From assembly GCA_029244725.1 (NCBI GenBank), contig JAQWQJ010000079.1, forward strand, positions 1 through 60,734: a stretch of DNA of 60,734 nucleotides, read 5' to 3'. The position numbers were made by a program, and so were the translations under genes. Positions 1 to 7,781 of this stretch are shown here, piece after piece. Each line of letters starts with the position of its first letter. Position 1 is the stretch's first letter. The notes under the pieces were generated by a model. It was not told where the DNA came from, made no database searches, and worked only from the letters and a program-made list of their open reading frames with translations. Source of the stretch: Paracoccaceae bacterium (GTDB lineage: Bacteria > Pseudomonadota > Alphaproteobacteria > Rhodobacterales > Rhodobacteraceae).

Positions 1-136
1 GTGTTCCAAAGGCCCAATTTGGACTATATTTGAAGGAATGTGAGTGGCGTTTTAACAACAGTGACCCGTCAGTGCAATTATCACAGCTAAGACAATGGGT
101 TAAGAAGTATTTGAACTAGTTATCTGGGTCAGCCCC
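1..136 (+). mobile_element. IS1595-family insertion sequence, right end only
   Basis: The first 136 bases are the tail of an insertion sequence: the end of a transposase frame followed by an 18-bp terminal repeat at 119-136. That repeat is the exact reverse complement of GGGGCTGACCCAGATAAC at 60601-60618, where another copy of the element begins. The family assignment rests on the transposase fragments, which resemble ISXO2/IS1016-like IS1595 transposases. The rest of the element lies outside the window. The host sequence after 136 does not repeat the 8 bases before 60601, so the two ends are probably from different insertions. Confidence 0.8.
3..119 (+). CDS. IS1595-family transposase, C-terminal fragment
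   Basis: The frame is open from the window edge to a TAG at 117-119, giving 38 residues. It contains the stretch LYLKECEWRFN followed by LRQWVKKYLN at the end, which matches the usual C-terminus of ISXO2-like (IS1595) DDE transposases. The start and catalytic core are off the left edge. The stop lies directly beside the terminal repeat, as expected for a compact IS. A matching N-terminal transposase fragment, from another copy, is at the right edge. Confidence 0.75.
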   Translation, partial: VPKAQFGLYLKECEWRFNNSDPSVQLSQLRQWVKKYLN

Positions 137-198
137 TAAAACAAATATTTAAGACTGGTGTTTGGCTAACGCTTGGCGCCATTCTTGTATTTGCGCTC

Positions 199-936
199 AT
201 GGGCCCTTTTGGAACCTTCTATTCATACCCACTCGCTGATCGTGTAATATTCTGGGCGCTTGCAATCATTGCGGGAACCGCCTGCATTGGTACCTCAGTC
301 GTTCTAACCCTTCGGTTTTTTGAAGATACGCTTAAGGCCAGGTTCATTTCTGCGGCAATTGGAACGGCCTTGGGATCCGCACCCGCAACATTCATCATTA
401 TGATAATTTCGGATCAAATGGATGACGTGTCTGTTCCGCTCAACACGTTCTCATCCCTTTGGGCAAGCGTCGTGTTAATTGGACTTCTCATTTCATGTGT
501 TCACGTAGTCACCGATTACGTTTTCAACCTTGGTGCCTTTGGAAAAGCTTCGAAGCGGCCACCCAATGCAATTCAAACCGTCGCCTCTGAACAGGTAAAG
601 CTAGAGAACGTGCCGCTTTTGAAATTGCTGCCTAACGGCACAAGGCCATGCCAGATTATGTCGTTCTCGATGCAGGATCACTATGTCGAAATAGTCACAA
701 TGAATGGGTCAACATTGCATCTAATGCGGTTCAACGATGTTATGGACAAGTTGGGCGATTTGCGAGGCGAGCGGGTGCATAGATCGCATTGGGTGTCACT
801 TCGCCATCTGATCGATATTAAAAAAGACGGCCGAAGGCATTTGGCGATCTTAACCGGCGACCAAACAGTTCCCATCAGCAGTTCATATTTGGACAAGGCC
901 CAAAACCTGTTGAACGAAAAAAACGCGGCCCAATGA
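199..936 (+). CDS. Membrane-anchored LytTR-domain DNA-binding regulator, 5' end removed by IS
   Basis: A probable transcription regulator: hydrophobic N-terminal half with about three to four membrane segments, then a LytTR DNA-binding domain (roughly residues 130-240, with the pattern FSMQDHYVEIVT ... VHRSHWVSL). The ATG at 199 lies inside the first hydrophobic segment, and the frame stays open upstream through TGVWLTLGAILVFAL, across the IS repeat, to a stop at 112-114. So the IS at 1-136 has most likely cut off the native start and promoter. Any product would start at 199, or at a non-ATG codon upstream, without its proper first segment. Its targets cannot be told from the sequence. Anchored LytTR proteins of this type are common in Roseobacter relatives. 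LytTR call firm, functionality doubtful. Confidence 0.75.
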   Translation: MGPFGTFYSYPLADRVIFWALAIIAGTACIGTSVVLTLRFFEDTLKARFISAAIGTALGSAPATFIIMIISDQMDDVSVPLNTFSSLWASVVLIGLLISCVHVVTDYVFNLGAFGKASKRPPNAIQTVASEQVKLENVPLLKLLPNGTRPCQIMSFSMQDHYVEIVTMNGSTLHLMRFNDVMDKLGDLRGERVHRSHWVSLRHLIDIKKDGRRHLAILTGDQTVPISSSYLDKAQNLLNEKNAAQ

Positions 937-946
937 GCCGCGTTTT
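921..946. terminator. Bidirectional terminator between LytTR gene and ETF-QO
   Basis: A 9-bp perfect stem (AAACGCGGC at 921-929 with GCCGCGTTT at 937-945) and 7-base loop, with A-rich sequence on the left and T-rich on the right. It overlaps the stop codon of the LytTR gene and sits between two converging genes. Confidence 0.8.
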
Positions 947-952
947 GATATC

Positions 953-2587
953 TTACATATTCGGATAGTTCGGACCGTCGCCGCCTTGCGGTGTGACCCA
1001 CGTGATATTCTGGCTTGGGTCTTTGATATCGCAGGTTTTGCAGTGAACACAGTTTTGGAAGTTTACGACAAATGCACCATCGACAACTTCGTAAACACCT
1101 GCCGGACAATAACGCTGCGCGGGCTCTGCAAATTGCGGCATGTTCACCGACATTGGAATACTATCGTCGGTAAGCTGCAAATGTGCTGGCTGGCTTTCTT
1201 CATGGTTGGTCATCGCAAAGCTGACGTTGGTCAAGCGGTCGAAGCTAAGTTTTCCATCCGGCTTTGGATATTCAAGAACCGGATAGTCGGCCGCTTTGCC
1301 CGTAGCCTCAGCATCGGTCTTTCCGTGCTTAATCGTACCAAACAGTGAGAAGCCAAGCGTATTGGTCCACATATCAAACCCACCGAACGCGAGAGACGCT
1401 GAAAGCCCCCATTTCGACCACATCGGCTTAACATTGCGGACTTTCTTCAGGTCTTTGCCAATAGCACCGTCGCGAACTTCGGTTTCGTAATCGCTTAATT
1501 CATCGCCAGAACGGTCCGCTTGGATCGCGGCATAGGCAGCCTCAGCAGCCGCTTTTCCTGAAAGCATAGCGTTATGGTTGCCTTTGATACGTGGCACGTT
1601 GACCATGCCAACCGAACATCCAAGCATCGCAACACCGGGCGCAACCATCTTGGGCATTGATTGATAACCACCCTCTGAGATCGCGCGGGCGCCATATGCA
1701 ACGCGCTTGCCGCCTTCGAGAAGATTGGCCACCATCGGATGATGCTTGAAGCGCTGAAATTCCATGTAAGGATAAAGATGTGGATTTTTGTAGTTCAAGT
1801 GAACCACGAAACCGACGTAAACCTGATTGTTATCAAGGTGGTAGATAAACGACCCACCGCCTGCATTTTTGTTTAGGGGCCAGCCCATCGTATGGGTAAC
1901 AGTGCCCTCTTTATGTTTGGCTGGGTCAATTTCCCAGATTTCTTTCATGCCGAGACCGAATTTCTGAGGCTCTTTACCGGCGCTTAGGTCATATTTCGCA
2001 ATGACTTCTTTCGCCAGCGATCCGCGAACACCTTCGGACAAAAAGACGTACTTGCCGTGCAATTCCATGCCGGGCTCATACGATGGACCAGGTGTGCCGT
2101 CGGCGTTTTTACCGAACTCGCCAGCAACCACACCTTTGACTTCACCGTTTTCGCCGTAGACCAGCTCAGAGCAGGCCATACCTGGGAAAATCTCAACACC
2201 CATTTCTTCGGCTTGCTCTGCCATCCAGCGGCAAACATTGCCCATCGAAACGATGTAGTTGTGATGGTTGTTCATCAAGGGCGGCATAGGGAAGTTTGGC
2301 ACACGGATCTGACCAGCTTCGCCAAGCATGTAGAAGTTGTCTTCTTTGACGGGCGTGTTCAATGGGGCGCCCTTGGCTTTCCAATCTGGGATCAACGCAT
2401 CAAGACCACATGGATCCAAGACCGCACCAGATAGAATATGCGCACCGACCTCAGAGCCCTTTTCTAAAACAACCACATCTAGATCTGCGTTTAGTTGTTT
2501 CAGACGTATTGCAGCTGATAGGCCGGCAGGCCCTGCACCAACAACAACAACGTCATATTCCATTGCTTCGCGTTCAACTTCCGACAT
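953..2587 (-). CDS. Electron transfer flavoprotein-ubiquinone oxidoreductase (ETF-QO)
   Basis: Passes electrons from reduced ETF, loaded by acyl-CoA and other dehydrogenases, to membrane ubiquinone. The 544-residue protein has an N-terminal FAD-binding motif (VVVGAGPAGLSAA), a long flavoprotein body, and a C-terminal ferredoxin-like part with CVHCKTCDIKDP for the 4Fe-4S cluster; the length is normal for the family. I chose the ATG at 2587, just after a GGGAGG ribosome site. The longer frame from 2683 adds 32 residues unlike the family. It is monocistronic and diverges from greA across about 250 bp that must hold both promoters. It would serve acyl-CoA dehydrogenases such as the one ending at 7778. 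Confidence 0.95.
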   Translation of the reverse strand: MSEVEREAMEYDVVVVGAGPAGLSAAIRLKQLNADLDVVVLEKGSEVGAHILSGAVLDPCGLDALIPDWKAKGAPLNTPVKEDNFYMLGEAGQIRVPNFPMPPLMNNHHNYIVSMGNVCRWMAEQAEEMGVEIFPGMACSELVYGENGEVKGVVAGEFGKNADGTPGPSYEPGMELHGKYVFLSEGVRGSLAKEVIAKYDLSAGKEPQKFGLGMKEIWEIDPAKHKEGTVTHTMGWPLNKNAGGGSFIYHLDNNQVYVGFVVHLNYKNPHLYPYMEFQRFKHHPMVANLLEGGKRVAYGARAISEGGYQSMPKMVAPGVAMLGCSVGMVNVPRIKGNHNAMLSGKAAAEAAYAAIQADRSGDELSDYETEVRDGAIGKDLKKVRNVKPMWSKWGLSASLAFGGFDMWTNTLGFSLFGTIKHGKTDAEATGKAADYPVLEYPKPDGKLSFDRLTNVSFAMTNHEESQPAHLQLTDDSIPMSVNMPQFAEPAQRYCPAGVYEVVDGAFVVNFQNCVHCKTCDIKDPSQNITWVTPQGGDGPNYPNM

Positions 2588-2837
2588 GACATGCCCTCCC
2601 TTAAACCGACTCGACTTCGGTTTATAATTCTTGCTCTCAATTTGATGGGATAAAGACCATAACTGCATCGCGTCAATTGGCACTTGGCGTCAAAATGTCT
2701 CAGAAATGCACTAAAACAAAGAAAACGCATAATTATGAGGGAAAGTAGTCTTTCTCTTGCATTCACCCCTGCGATTTTGTCTGCTATCCGAAGTGCAATT
2801 GAATGAAAATCGGCAAAAAGAATAAGACGGACAAACT

Positions 2838-3308
2838 ATGGAAAAGATCCCTATGACACGCGCTGGCCACACCTCTCATGAGGCAGAGCTAAAGGTGCTT
2901 AAATCCGAAGAACGTCCGACCATTATTCAGGCCATTGCTGAAGCGCGCGAACTTGGTGATCTAAAAGAAAACGCCGAGTATCATTCCGCCCGCGAAAAGC
3001 AGGGTTTCATCGAAGGACGCATCAAAGAGCTTGAGGCCATTCTTAGCCGCGCAGAGATCATTGATCCGACTGGTCTAAGCGGTGCCATCAAATTTGGCGC
3101 AACCGTCACTTTGGTCGATGAGGACACCGACGAAGAAAAGACATGGCAAATCGTCGGAGAGCATGAGGCAAACATTGATAAAGGGTTGTTGAACCTGAAG
3201 TCTCCGATTGCTCGTGCTTTGATTGGCAAAGAAGAAGAAGACAGCGTAGAGGTTCGCACCCCGGGCGGTGTGCGTTCTTACGAGGTTCTGAAGATCGAAT
3301 ACATTTGA
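2838..3308 (+). CDS. greA: Transcription elongation factor GreA
   Basis: Enters the RNA polymerase secondary channel and stimulates cleavage of backtracked transcripts. The 156-residue protein has the N-terminal antiparallel coiled coil with the acidic tip [12 protein letters not shown], then the C-terminal FKBP-like domain ending in [12 protein letters not shown]. Length and domain order are standard. It uses the ATG at 2838; a second ATG lies at codon 6. The next gene, a membrane protein of unknown role, follows after 54 bp on the same strand and may be co-transcribed. Confidence 0.95.
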   Translation: MEKIPMTRAGHTSHEAELKVLKSEERPTIIQAIAEARELGDLKENAEYHSAREKQGFIEGRIKELEAILSRAEIIDPTGLSGAIKFGATVTLVDEDTDEEKTWQIVGEHEANIDKGLLNLKSPIARALIGKEEEDSVEVRTPGGVRSYEVLKIEYI

Positions 3309-3362
3309 TCCGTTTGAGCCTGTACCGTTAAGATCGGGGTAACCCCCAAGGAAATCTCAGGC

Positions 3363-4349
3363 ATGAGCACCGACCAAGCCCAGTATACCCAAACCGTCGG
3401 ATTGACGCGCGAGGAGACCATTCTGATGGTCGTCGGTGCTTTTTGGGCTTTTGGTATATTGGCGTTCGCATTCTTCAATCTGTCCGAGGATCAATCGTGG
3501 AGAAATCTCGATCTGGTTTACGTTGTGATTGCCTTCATTCCGATCTTACTGATTTGGATCGTAACGCGTGGGGCTGTTCAAAAACGCGAGCTTGAAGATG
3601 AAATCGACGGCCTGACCGAGCGGCTTGTTTCGCTGCGCAAGCATGTGGACACCATCGAAGACGGTCTGAACCCACAGAACGAAAGCGGCCAGCTGATCGA
3701 AAAGATCAACCGGATCGCGCAGGCTCAGGAAAAAACCGACACGACTCTCGCCGTGTTCATGTCATCCAGAAGCCCCGAAGCTATCGCCTTGGCCGCTGAG
3801 ACCGATAAACCTGCACCACACGTTAAAACCACTGCACAGCCAAGTTTGCTTCCGCTCAATATGGTAAACCCGCAAGCTCCTCTGTCGCATGAGGACTTTA
3901 TTCGCGCAGCCAACTTTCCCCGAAATGCAGAAGACAGGGTTGGTTTCGCCGTTCTTAGACTTGCGCTCGCGAATGACAAAACCAGCCCGTTTGTTCAGGC
4001 TTCACAGGATATCCTAACCCTTCTTTCACAAGACGGGATTTACATGGATGACTTGTCGCCCGAAAGGACCCGCGCCGAAACTTGGAGACATTTTGGGCAT
4101 GGGAAACGTGGAAAAGACATTGCTCTTCTTGGGGGCATTCGGGATCGAGAACTTCTTGAAAAAGTATCGTCGCGCATGCGCGGAGATGTGGTCTTTAGGG
4201 ATGCAGTCCACCACTTCCTGCGGAAATTCGACCTCGTGTTCACTGAGTTCTGCGAAGATGCCTCGGATGATGATCTTGGCCAATTCAGCGAAACCCGTTC
4301 TGGCCGCGCCTTCATGCTTCTGGGCCGCATAGCAGGCACTTTCGACTAA
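3363..4349 (+). CDS. Conserved membrane protein of unknown function with coiled coil
   Basis: Not recognised as a named family. The 328-residue protein has two N-terminal membrane segments (about residues 20-38 and 50-68), a charged coiled-coil stretch (about 70-120), then a mainly helical soluble domain to the end. This layout suggests an inner-membrane protein with a cytoplasmic C-terminal domain. The ATG at 3363 follows an AAGGAA ribosome site at good distance. It sits between greA and azlC on the same strand, which says little about its role. It reads like a lineage-specific Rhodobacterales protein. No catalytic motif was seen. Confidence 0.7.
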   Translation: MSTDQAQYTQTVGLTREETILMVVGAFWAFGILAFAFFNLSEDQSWRNLDLVYVVIAFIPILLIWIVTRGAVQKRELEDEIDGLTERLVSLRKHVDTIEDGLNPQNESGQLIEKINRIAQAQEKTDTTLAVFMSSRSPEAIALAAETDKPAPHVKTTAQPSLLPLNMVNPQAPLSHEDFIRAANFPRNAEDRVGFAVLRLALANDKTSPFVQASQDILTLLSQDGIYMDDLSPERTRAETWRHFGHGKRGKDIALLGGIRDRELLEKVSSRMRGDVVFRDAVHHFLRKFDLVFTEFCEDASDDDLGQFSETRSGRAFMLLGRIAGTFD

Positions 4350-4398
4350 ACGAAAGAACGCGATTGCAGCCACGCGACCTCGGGTTTACGACTTTGCT

Positions 4399-5103
4399 AT
4401 GGCCAGCAATAACTCTCCATTCAGATTAGGCATGAAACGGGGCTACCCTTTCTTTCTGGTGGTCTTGCCATTCGCCCTTTTGTTCGGCGTTGTGGGTACC
4501 GAAGCAGGACTGAACTTGTTTGATGTCTTGGCGTTCAGTGTCGTTGTGGTCGCTGGTGCCGCTCAGTTTACGGCTGTGCAATTGCTAAGCGAAAATATCC
4601 CGACGGTCATCGCGTTATTGTCTTCGCTTGCCGTGAACTTACGGTTTGCAATGTATTCCGCTTCACTTACGCCCTATCTTGGTGATGCGCCGCTTTGGAA
4701 ACGGGCCGCCGTTGCCTATTTGCTGATTGATCAAGCGTTCGCCGTTTCAGCCACCGAGTTTGAAAAACAAACCGAGTGGACAACCAACGATAGGCTGGCG
4801 TTTTTCTTTGGTGCGGTTCTCGTGATCGTTCCGTTTTGGTTCGTCGGCACGTTGGTCGGTGCCTTGGTCGGATCGGCCATTCCGCCAGAGTTCGCTTTAG
4901 ATTTTGCCCTGCCGATTTGCGTTTTGGCCATGATCGGCCCTGCCTTGCGCACGCTTGCCCATATAGGCGCTGCCCTCACAGCCTCGGTGATGTCGATTGT
5001 GTTGGTGGGCATGCCCCACAGTCTAGGGATTCTGAGCGCTGGCATTCTCGCAATGATCGTAGGAGCTGAGATTGAGCGCCGCATGAAACGGGGGCAGGCA
5101 TGA
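4399..5103 (+). CDS. azlC: AzlC-family branched-chain amino acid exporter, large subunit
   Basis: Large subunit of a two-part LIV-E type exporter for branched-chain amino acids or analogues. The 234-residue protein is strongly hydrophobic and opens with the family pattern GYPFFLVVLPFALLFG, continuing through AGAAQFTAVQLL, which marks AzlC proteins. The stop overlaps the azlD start by four bases (ATGA), so the two subunits are translationally coupled. The substrate is inferred from the family and not proven here. Confidence 0.9.
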   Translation: MASNNSPFRLGMKRGYPFFLVVLPFALLFGVVGTEAGLNLFDVLAFSVVVVAGAAQFTAVQLLSENIPTVIALLSSLAVNLRFAMYSASLTPYLGDAPLWKRAAVAYLLIDQAFAVSATEFEKQTEWTTNDRLAFFFGAVLVIVPFWFVGTLVGALVGSAIPPEFALDFALPICVLAMIGPALRTLAHIGAALTASVMSIVLVGMPHSLGILSAGILAMIVGAEIERRMKRGQA

Positions 5104-5426
5104 TAGACAGCGTCAGTCTGTGGATCGTGATTATTGGCCTTGGCATTGGCAGCTTTAGTTTGCGCTTTGTGTTCCTCGGGTTGATCGGCGACCGCCCGAT
5201 ACCCGAGTGGATATTGCGCCACCTGCGCTATACCGCTGTCGCAATTATTCCTGCGCTTGTCGCACCGCTTGTGATGATGCCTACAGCAACAGATGGCGAA
5301 TTTGATATCCCACGATTTTTAGCAGCAGCCGTCGCGTTACTGGTCGGCTACTTCACGAAAAATGTAATTTGGTCAATGGTAGCAGGCGGCCTGACGCTGT
5401 ACCCGTTGCTCTATCTACTCGGTTGA
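5100..5426 (+). CDS. azlD: AzlD-family branched-chain amino acid exporter, small subunit
   Basis: Small membrane partner of AzlC. The 108-residue protein has about three to four membrane segments and the family motif RYTAVAIIPALVAPL in the middle. Its ATG overlaps the TGA of azlC. The 3' end overlaps the convergent lipoprotein gene by 12 bases, so a shared terminator is unlikely and antisense overlap of the transcripts is expected. Confidence 0.9.
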   Translation: MIDSVSLWIVIIGLGIGSFSLRFVFLGLIGDRPIPEWILRHLRYTAVAIIPALVAPLVMMPTATDGEFDIPRFLAAAVALLVGYFTKNVIWSMVAGGLTLYPLLYLLG

Positions 5427-6047
5427 CGTTTCATCGCGATAGCGTTGCAAGGCGTCGTTAAACTCACCCAAAACAATTTCTTTATCGTCATCGTCCCAGT
5501 CATAAACGCTGCGCTCGGTGACACCGTCCATCGTTGCGATCGCTTCGCGGAGGCGTTCTGGGTACATTGAGTTTTCGATATGTTCAAAACCGGGTATTTC
5601 GCTAAGGATGTCGGTCACCGCCACCGTGCACATCATTTTGCTGACGGCCCCGTAAGCCTCGACTTTTTGAATAGCCAGATTGGCAATCTCAGGCGATACG
5701 AGAACTTCTTGAGCAACGGTGTGATAGCTTTCGCGTGCATGGAACAGTTCGTAAAAGCCGCGTATCTGTTCAGTGATGCCGTAGTGAACATCATTACGCT
5801 CTGGCACCACATTTACGCTAAACGTACCAGCCGGATCAAACAGCACTCGCTGGTGACCATTGATCAAAAGGCCGCTATGCGCGCCTTTTCCAGTCGAATT
5901 TTTGACGATTGTATAAACCGTAATCGAGCTAGGCCCGTCATGCTGGTAAGCCGCTTGGGCTACAGCATCATCCGGGGCCCAGATCGGTTCTGCGCTACAT
6001 CCTGCCAAGGCAAGTGTTGCAACAAGTATCAGGGCAAATCGGTTCAA
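5415..6047 (-). CDS. Putative lipoprotein of unknown function
   Basis: A 210-residue secreted protein with a lipoprotein signal: a hydrophobic stretch ending in the lipobox LALAGC, with the acylated cysteine at residue 17. I chose the TTG at 6047, because the frame open further up to 6347 would add about 100 residues of unlikely sequence that is really the antisense-frame reading of the 44-residue oxidase subunit at 6067-6201. The mature protein has no domain I recognise; it contains a His/Gly pattern (GKGAHSGLLINGHQRVLFDP) reminiscent of small hydrolase folds, but this is too weak to name. It follows the oxidase micro-subunit by 19 bp on the same strand. Confidence 0.7.
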   Translation of the reverse strand: MNRFALILVATLALAGCSAEPIWAPDDAVAQAAYQHDGPSSITVYTIVKNSTGKGAHSGLLINGHQRVLFDPAGTFSVNVVPERNDVHYGITEQIRGFYELFHARESYHTVAQEVLVSPEIANLAIQKVEAYGAVSKMMCTVAVTDILSEIPGFEHIENSMYPERLREAIATMDGVTERSVYDWDDDDKEIVLGEFNDALQRYRDETSTE

Positions 6048-6066
6048 AACTGCCCTGCCCGCGAAC

Positions 6067-6201
6067 TTAGCTGTTGAAAACGGCCATGAAGACCAATGCG
6101 CCAATGCTGACCATCGCAACGCGGGCTGACATTTTGAGAAAGCCATCAAACGTGCGCTGTTGGTCTGAAGTGTCCATTGAGCCATGCTTATGTTCAGCCA
6201 T
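6067..6201 (-). CDS. aa3-type cytochrome c oxidase subunit IV (44 residues)
   Basis: Small fourth subunit of the alphaproteobacterial aa3 oxidase, a single-span inner-membrane peptide. The product begins MAEHKHGSMDTSDQQRTFDG and has one C-terminal helix (FLKMSARVAMVSIGALVFM) ending FNS; this layout is typical of the family (N-terminal soluble tail with His residues, then one helix). The ATG at 6201 follows GAAGGATAA. The gene is masked by a much longer open frame on the same strand that runs through the lipoprotein gene downstream. The main oxidase genes are not in the window. Known in the family to be dispensable for activity; its role is unclear. Confidence 0.85.
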   Translation of the reverse strand: MAEHKHGSMDTSDQQRTFDGFLKMSARVAMVSIGALVFMAVFNS

Positions 6202-6273
6202 GATCTTATCCTTCTTACGAATTCGTAGTTTGAGGCCCAGTTAACTGATTCCATTGCCTCTGTCATTAGGTCA

Positions 6274-6738
6274 CTAACGCGCAGGGGCGTTTTCGTCCAA
6301 GTCTTCTGCAAGGCGAAAGCCGATACGCGTTGGCTCTTCATCGACAACAGCCAGCGCTACCGCACGCAAAATTACATTCAACTGCGTAACATGTTGAACC
6401 AACTGCGTTTTATTGCCTTCTGGGTCCGTTCCATAAAACGTCACAATGTCAGGGTCGAAATACCCCATCCCTTCGATCCGCAACACGCCCGCGTCCGAGC
6501 CCGCGAAACCCATTGCAACTTCGTGTTCGTTATCAAGCTGCTCTTCGAAGTTTTTGATGTAGAGAATTAGTCGCTCATAAGCCCAACGCGCTGCGCTCTT
6601 GACCTCAACCGGTTGATCCGAAACGACTTTTGCAAGTTCTTGATCCGAAGCTTTAGGTTTGCCTGGGTCTGTGTGGCACTCATGCATTGCTGGCTTTAAT
6701 GCGCTGTTTGAGATCGGATTTTCAGATTTTTGTGTCAT
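6274..6738 (-). CDS. DUF6173 family protein
   Basis: A soluble 154-residue protein resembling the DUF6173 family that is common in Rhodobacterales: the core has AYERLILYIKNFEEQLDNEH, then VAMGFAGS, then GYFDPDIVTFYGTD, and a C-terminal half with TQLVQHVTQLNVILRA. No function is known. The ATG at 6738 shares its A with the TGA of the upstream metallo-hydrolase gene (TGATG), so the two are translationally coupled. No signal peptide or metal motif is visible. Family name from resemblance; function unknown. Confidence 0.7.
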   Translation of the reverse strand: MTQKSENPISNSALKPAMHECHTDPGKPKASDQELAKVVSDQPVEVKSAARWAYERLILYIKNFEEQLDNEHEVAMGFAGSDAGVLRIEGMGYFDPDIVTFYGTDPEGNKTQLVQHVTQLNVILRAVALAVVDEEPTRIGFRLAEDLDENAPAR

Positions 6739-7781
6739 CACCTATCAGTGTGCCACAACCAAGCCCCATCGTCACGTCGCGTTCGCGTGATGTCACCTTG
6801 TTGATAGAGGTGGTTCAAATGGGCCAGCGATTCAACCAACGCCAACCCATAAGTACCTTCGTCGATCGTACGCTTGAACAATGGGGCGAAACATTCGGCG
6901 GCGGTTTTGGGCGTATCGAGATGATCGACCAGCCGAACCAGTGCTCCGTGATGGTTGTCGATCAATTGACGCATCCGCACAGGCAGCCCCGTGAACGGAA
7001 GTTTATGTCCACCCAACACAAGGTGGTCTTCGCGGGCGTAATGCTTCAGCCGTTCGCACGCCTCAAGCCAGTCGCCAACGGGATCTGCATCAGGCTCGGT
7101 CGCATAAACCCCGATGTTTGAGCTGATTGAGGGCAGGATCTGATCGCCCGCCAAAACTAGGCTGCAATCCTTACTCCAAAACGTCGAGTGTTCGGGCGCG
7201 TGGCCATTGCCAATGTGAATGTCCCATTCTCGGCCGCCAATTGTGATTTGGTCGCCCTCTTTGATCCGTTTAAACCCAAGCGGCATTGGATAGACGATGT
7301 CAGCAAAGTTGAACGGTCGCTCTGCCGCACGTTTCGCAAGGATTTCGGCGTCCATGCCAGCGGCTCTCCAATGAGCAACGGTTTCATCCGTCGGCAGCGA
7401 TTGGTCATCAAGCGTCAACATGCGCGAAAACAGCCAAGCCGTTCTGGTCGCCACCAACTCAGCGCCATGCTCTTTCTGGAACCAGCCAGCCAAGCCCACA
7501 TGGTCGGGGTGATGATGCGTGACGATCACACGACCAATAGGTTTGCCATTCAATGGACCACTGAGTAACTTTTCCCAGATCGCACGAGACCTGCGAGAGT
7601 TAAAACCAGTGTCAACGATCGTCCAGCTATCACCATCATCAAGCGCGTAGCAATTCACATGATCCAACACCATCGGCAAAGGCATGCGAATCCAAAGCAC
7701 GCCTTCTGCGACTTCAATAGCCTCACCTTCAAGTGGAGGCGTTTCCATCGGATATCGGATGGGTTCGTATATCTGGTTCAT
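6738..7781 (-). CDS. MBL-fold metallo-hydrolase
   Basis: A 347-residue metallo-beta-lactamase-fold hydrolase. The zinc motif THHHPDH is at residues 88-94, with further ligands in NGHAPEH, AGDQ and GGHKLPF; an extra C-terminal helical part of about 80 residues follows, as in the larger hydrolases of this fold that act on thioesters or lactones. Its start overlaps the stop of the acyl-CoA dehydrogenase gene (ATGA) and its stop overlaps the DUF6173 start, so the three form one tight operon. A role beside acyl-CoA oxidation, for example as a thioesterase, is inferred from this context. The substrate is unknown. Confidence 0.85.
   Translation of the reverse strand: MNQIYEPIRYPMETPPLEGEAIEVAEGVLWIRMPLPMVLDHVNCYALDDGDSWTIVDTGFNSRRSRAIWEKLLSGPLNGKPIGRVIVTHHHPDHVGLAGWFQKEHGAELVATRTAWLFSRMLTLDDQSLPTDETVAHWRAAGMDAEILAKRAAERPFNFADIVYPMPLGFKRIKEGDQITIGGREWDIHIGNGHAPEHSTFWSKDCSLVLAGDQILPSISSNIGVYATEPDADPVGDWLEACERLKHYAREDHLVLGGHKLPFTGLPVRMRQLIDNHHGALVRLVDHLDTPKTAAECFAPLFKRTIDEGTYGLALVESLAHLNHLYQQGDITRTRRDDGAWLWHTDR

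Noticed and set aside
6048-6347. N-terminal extension of the lipoprotein frame
   Set aside because: It overlaps the real oxidase subunit IV gene and precedes a proper lipoprotein signal at 6047.
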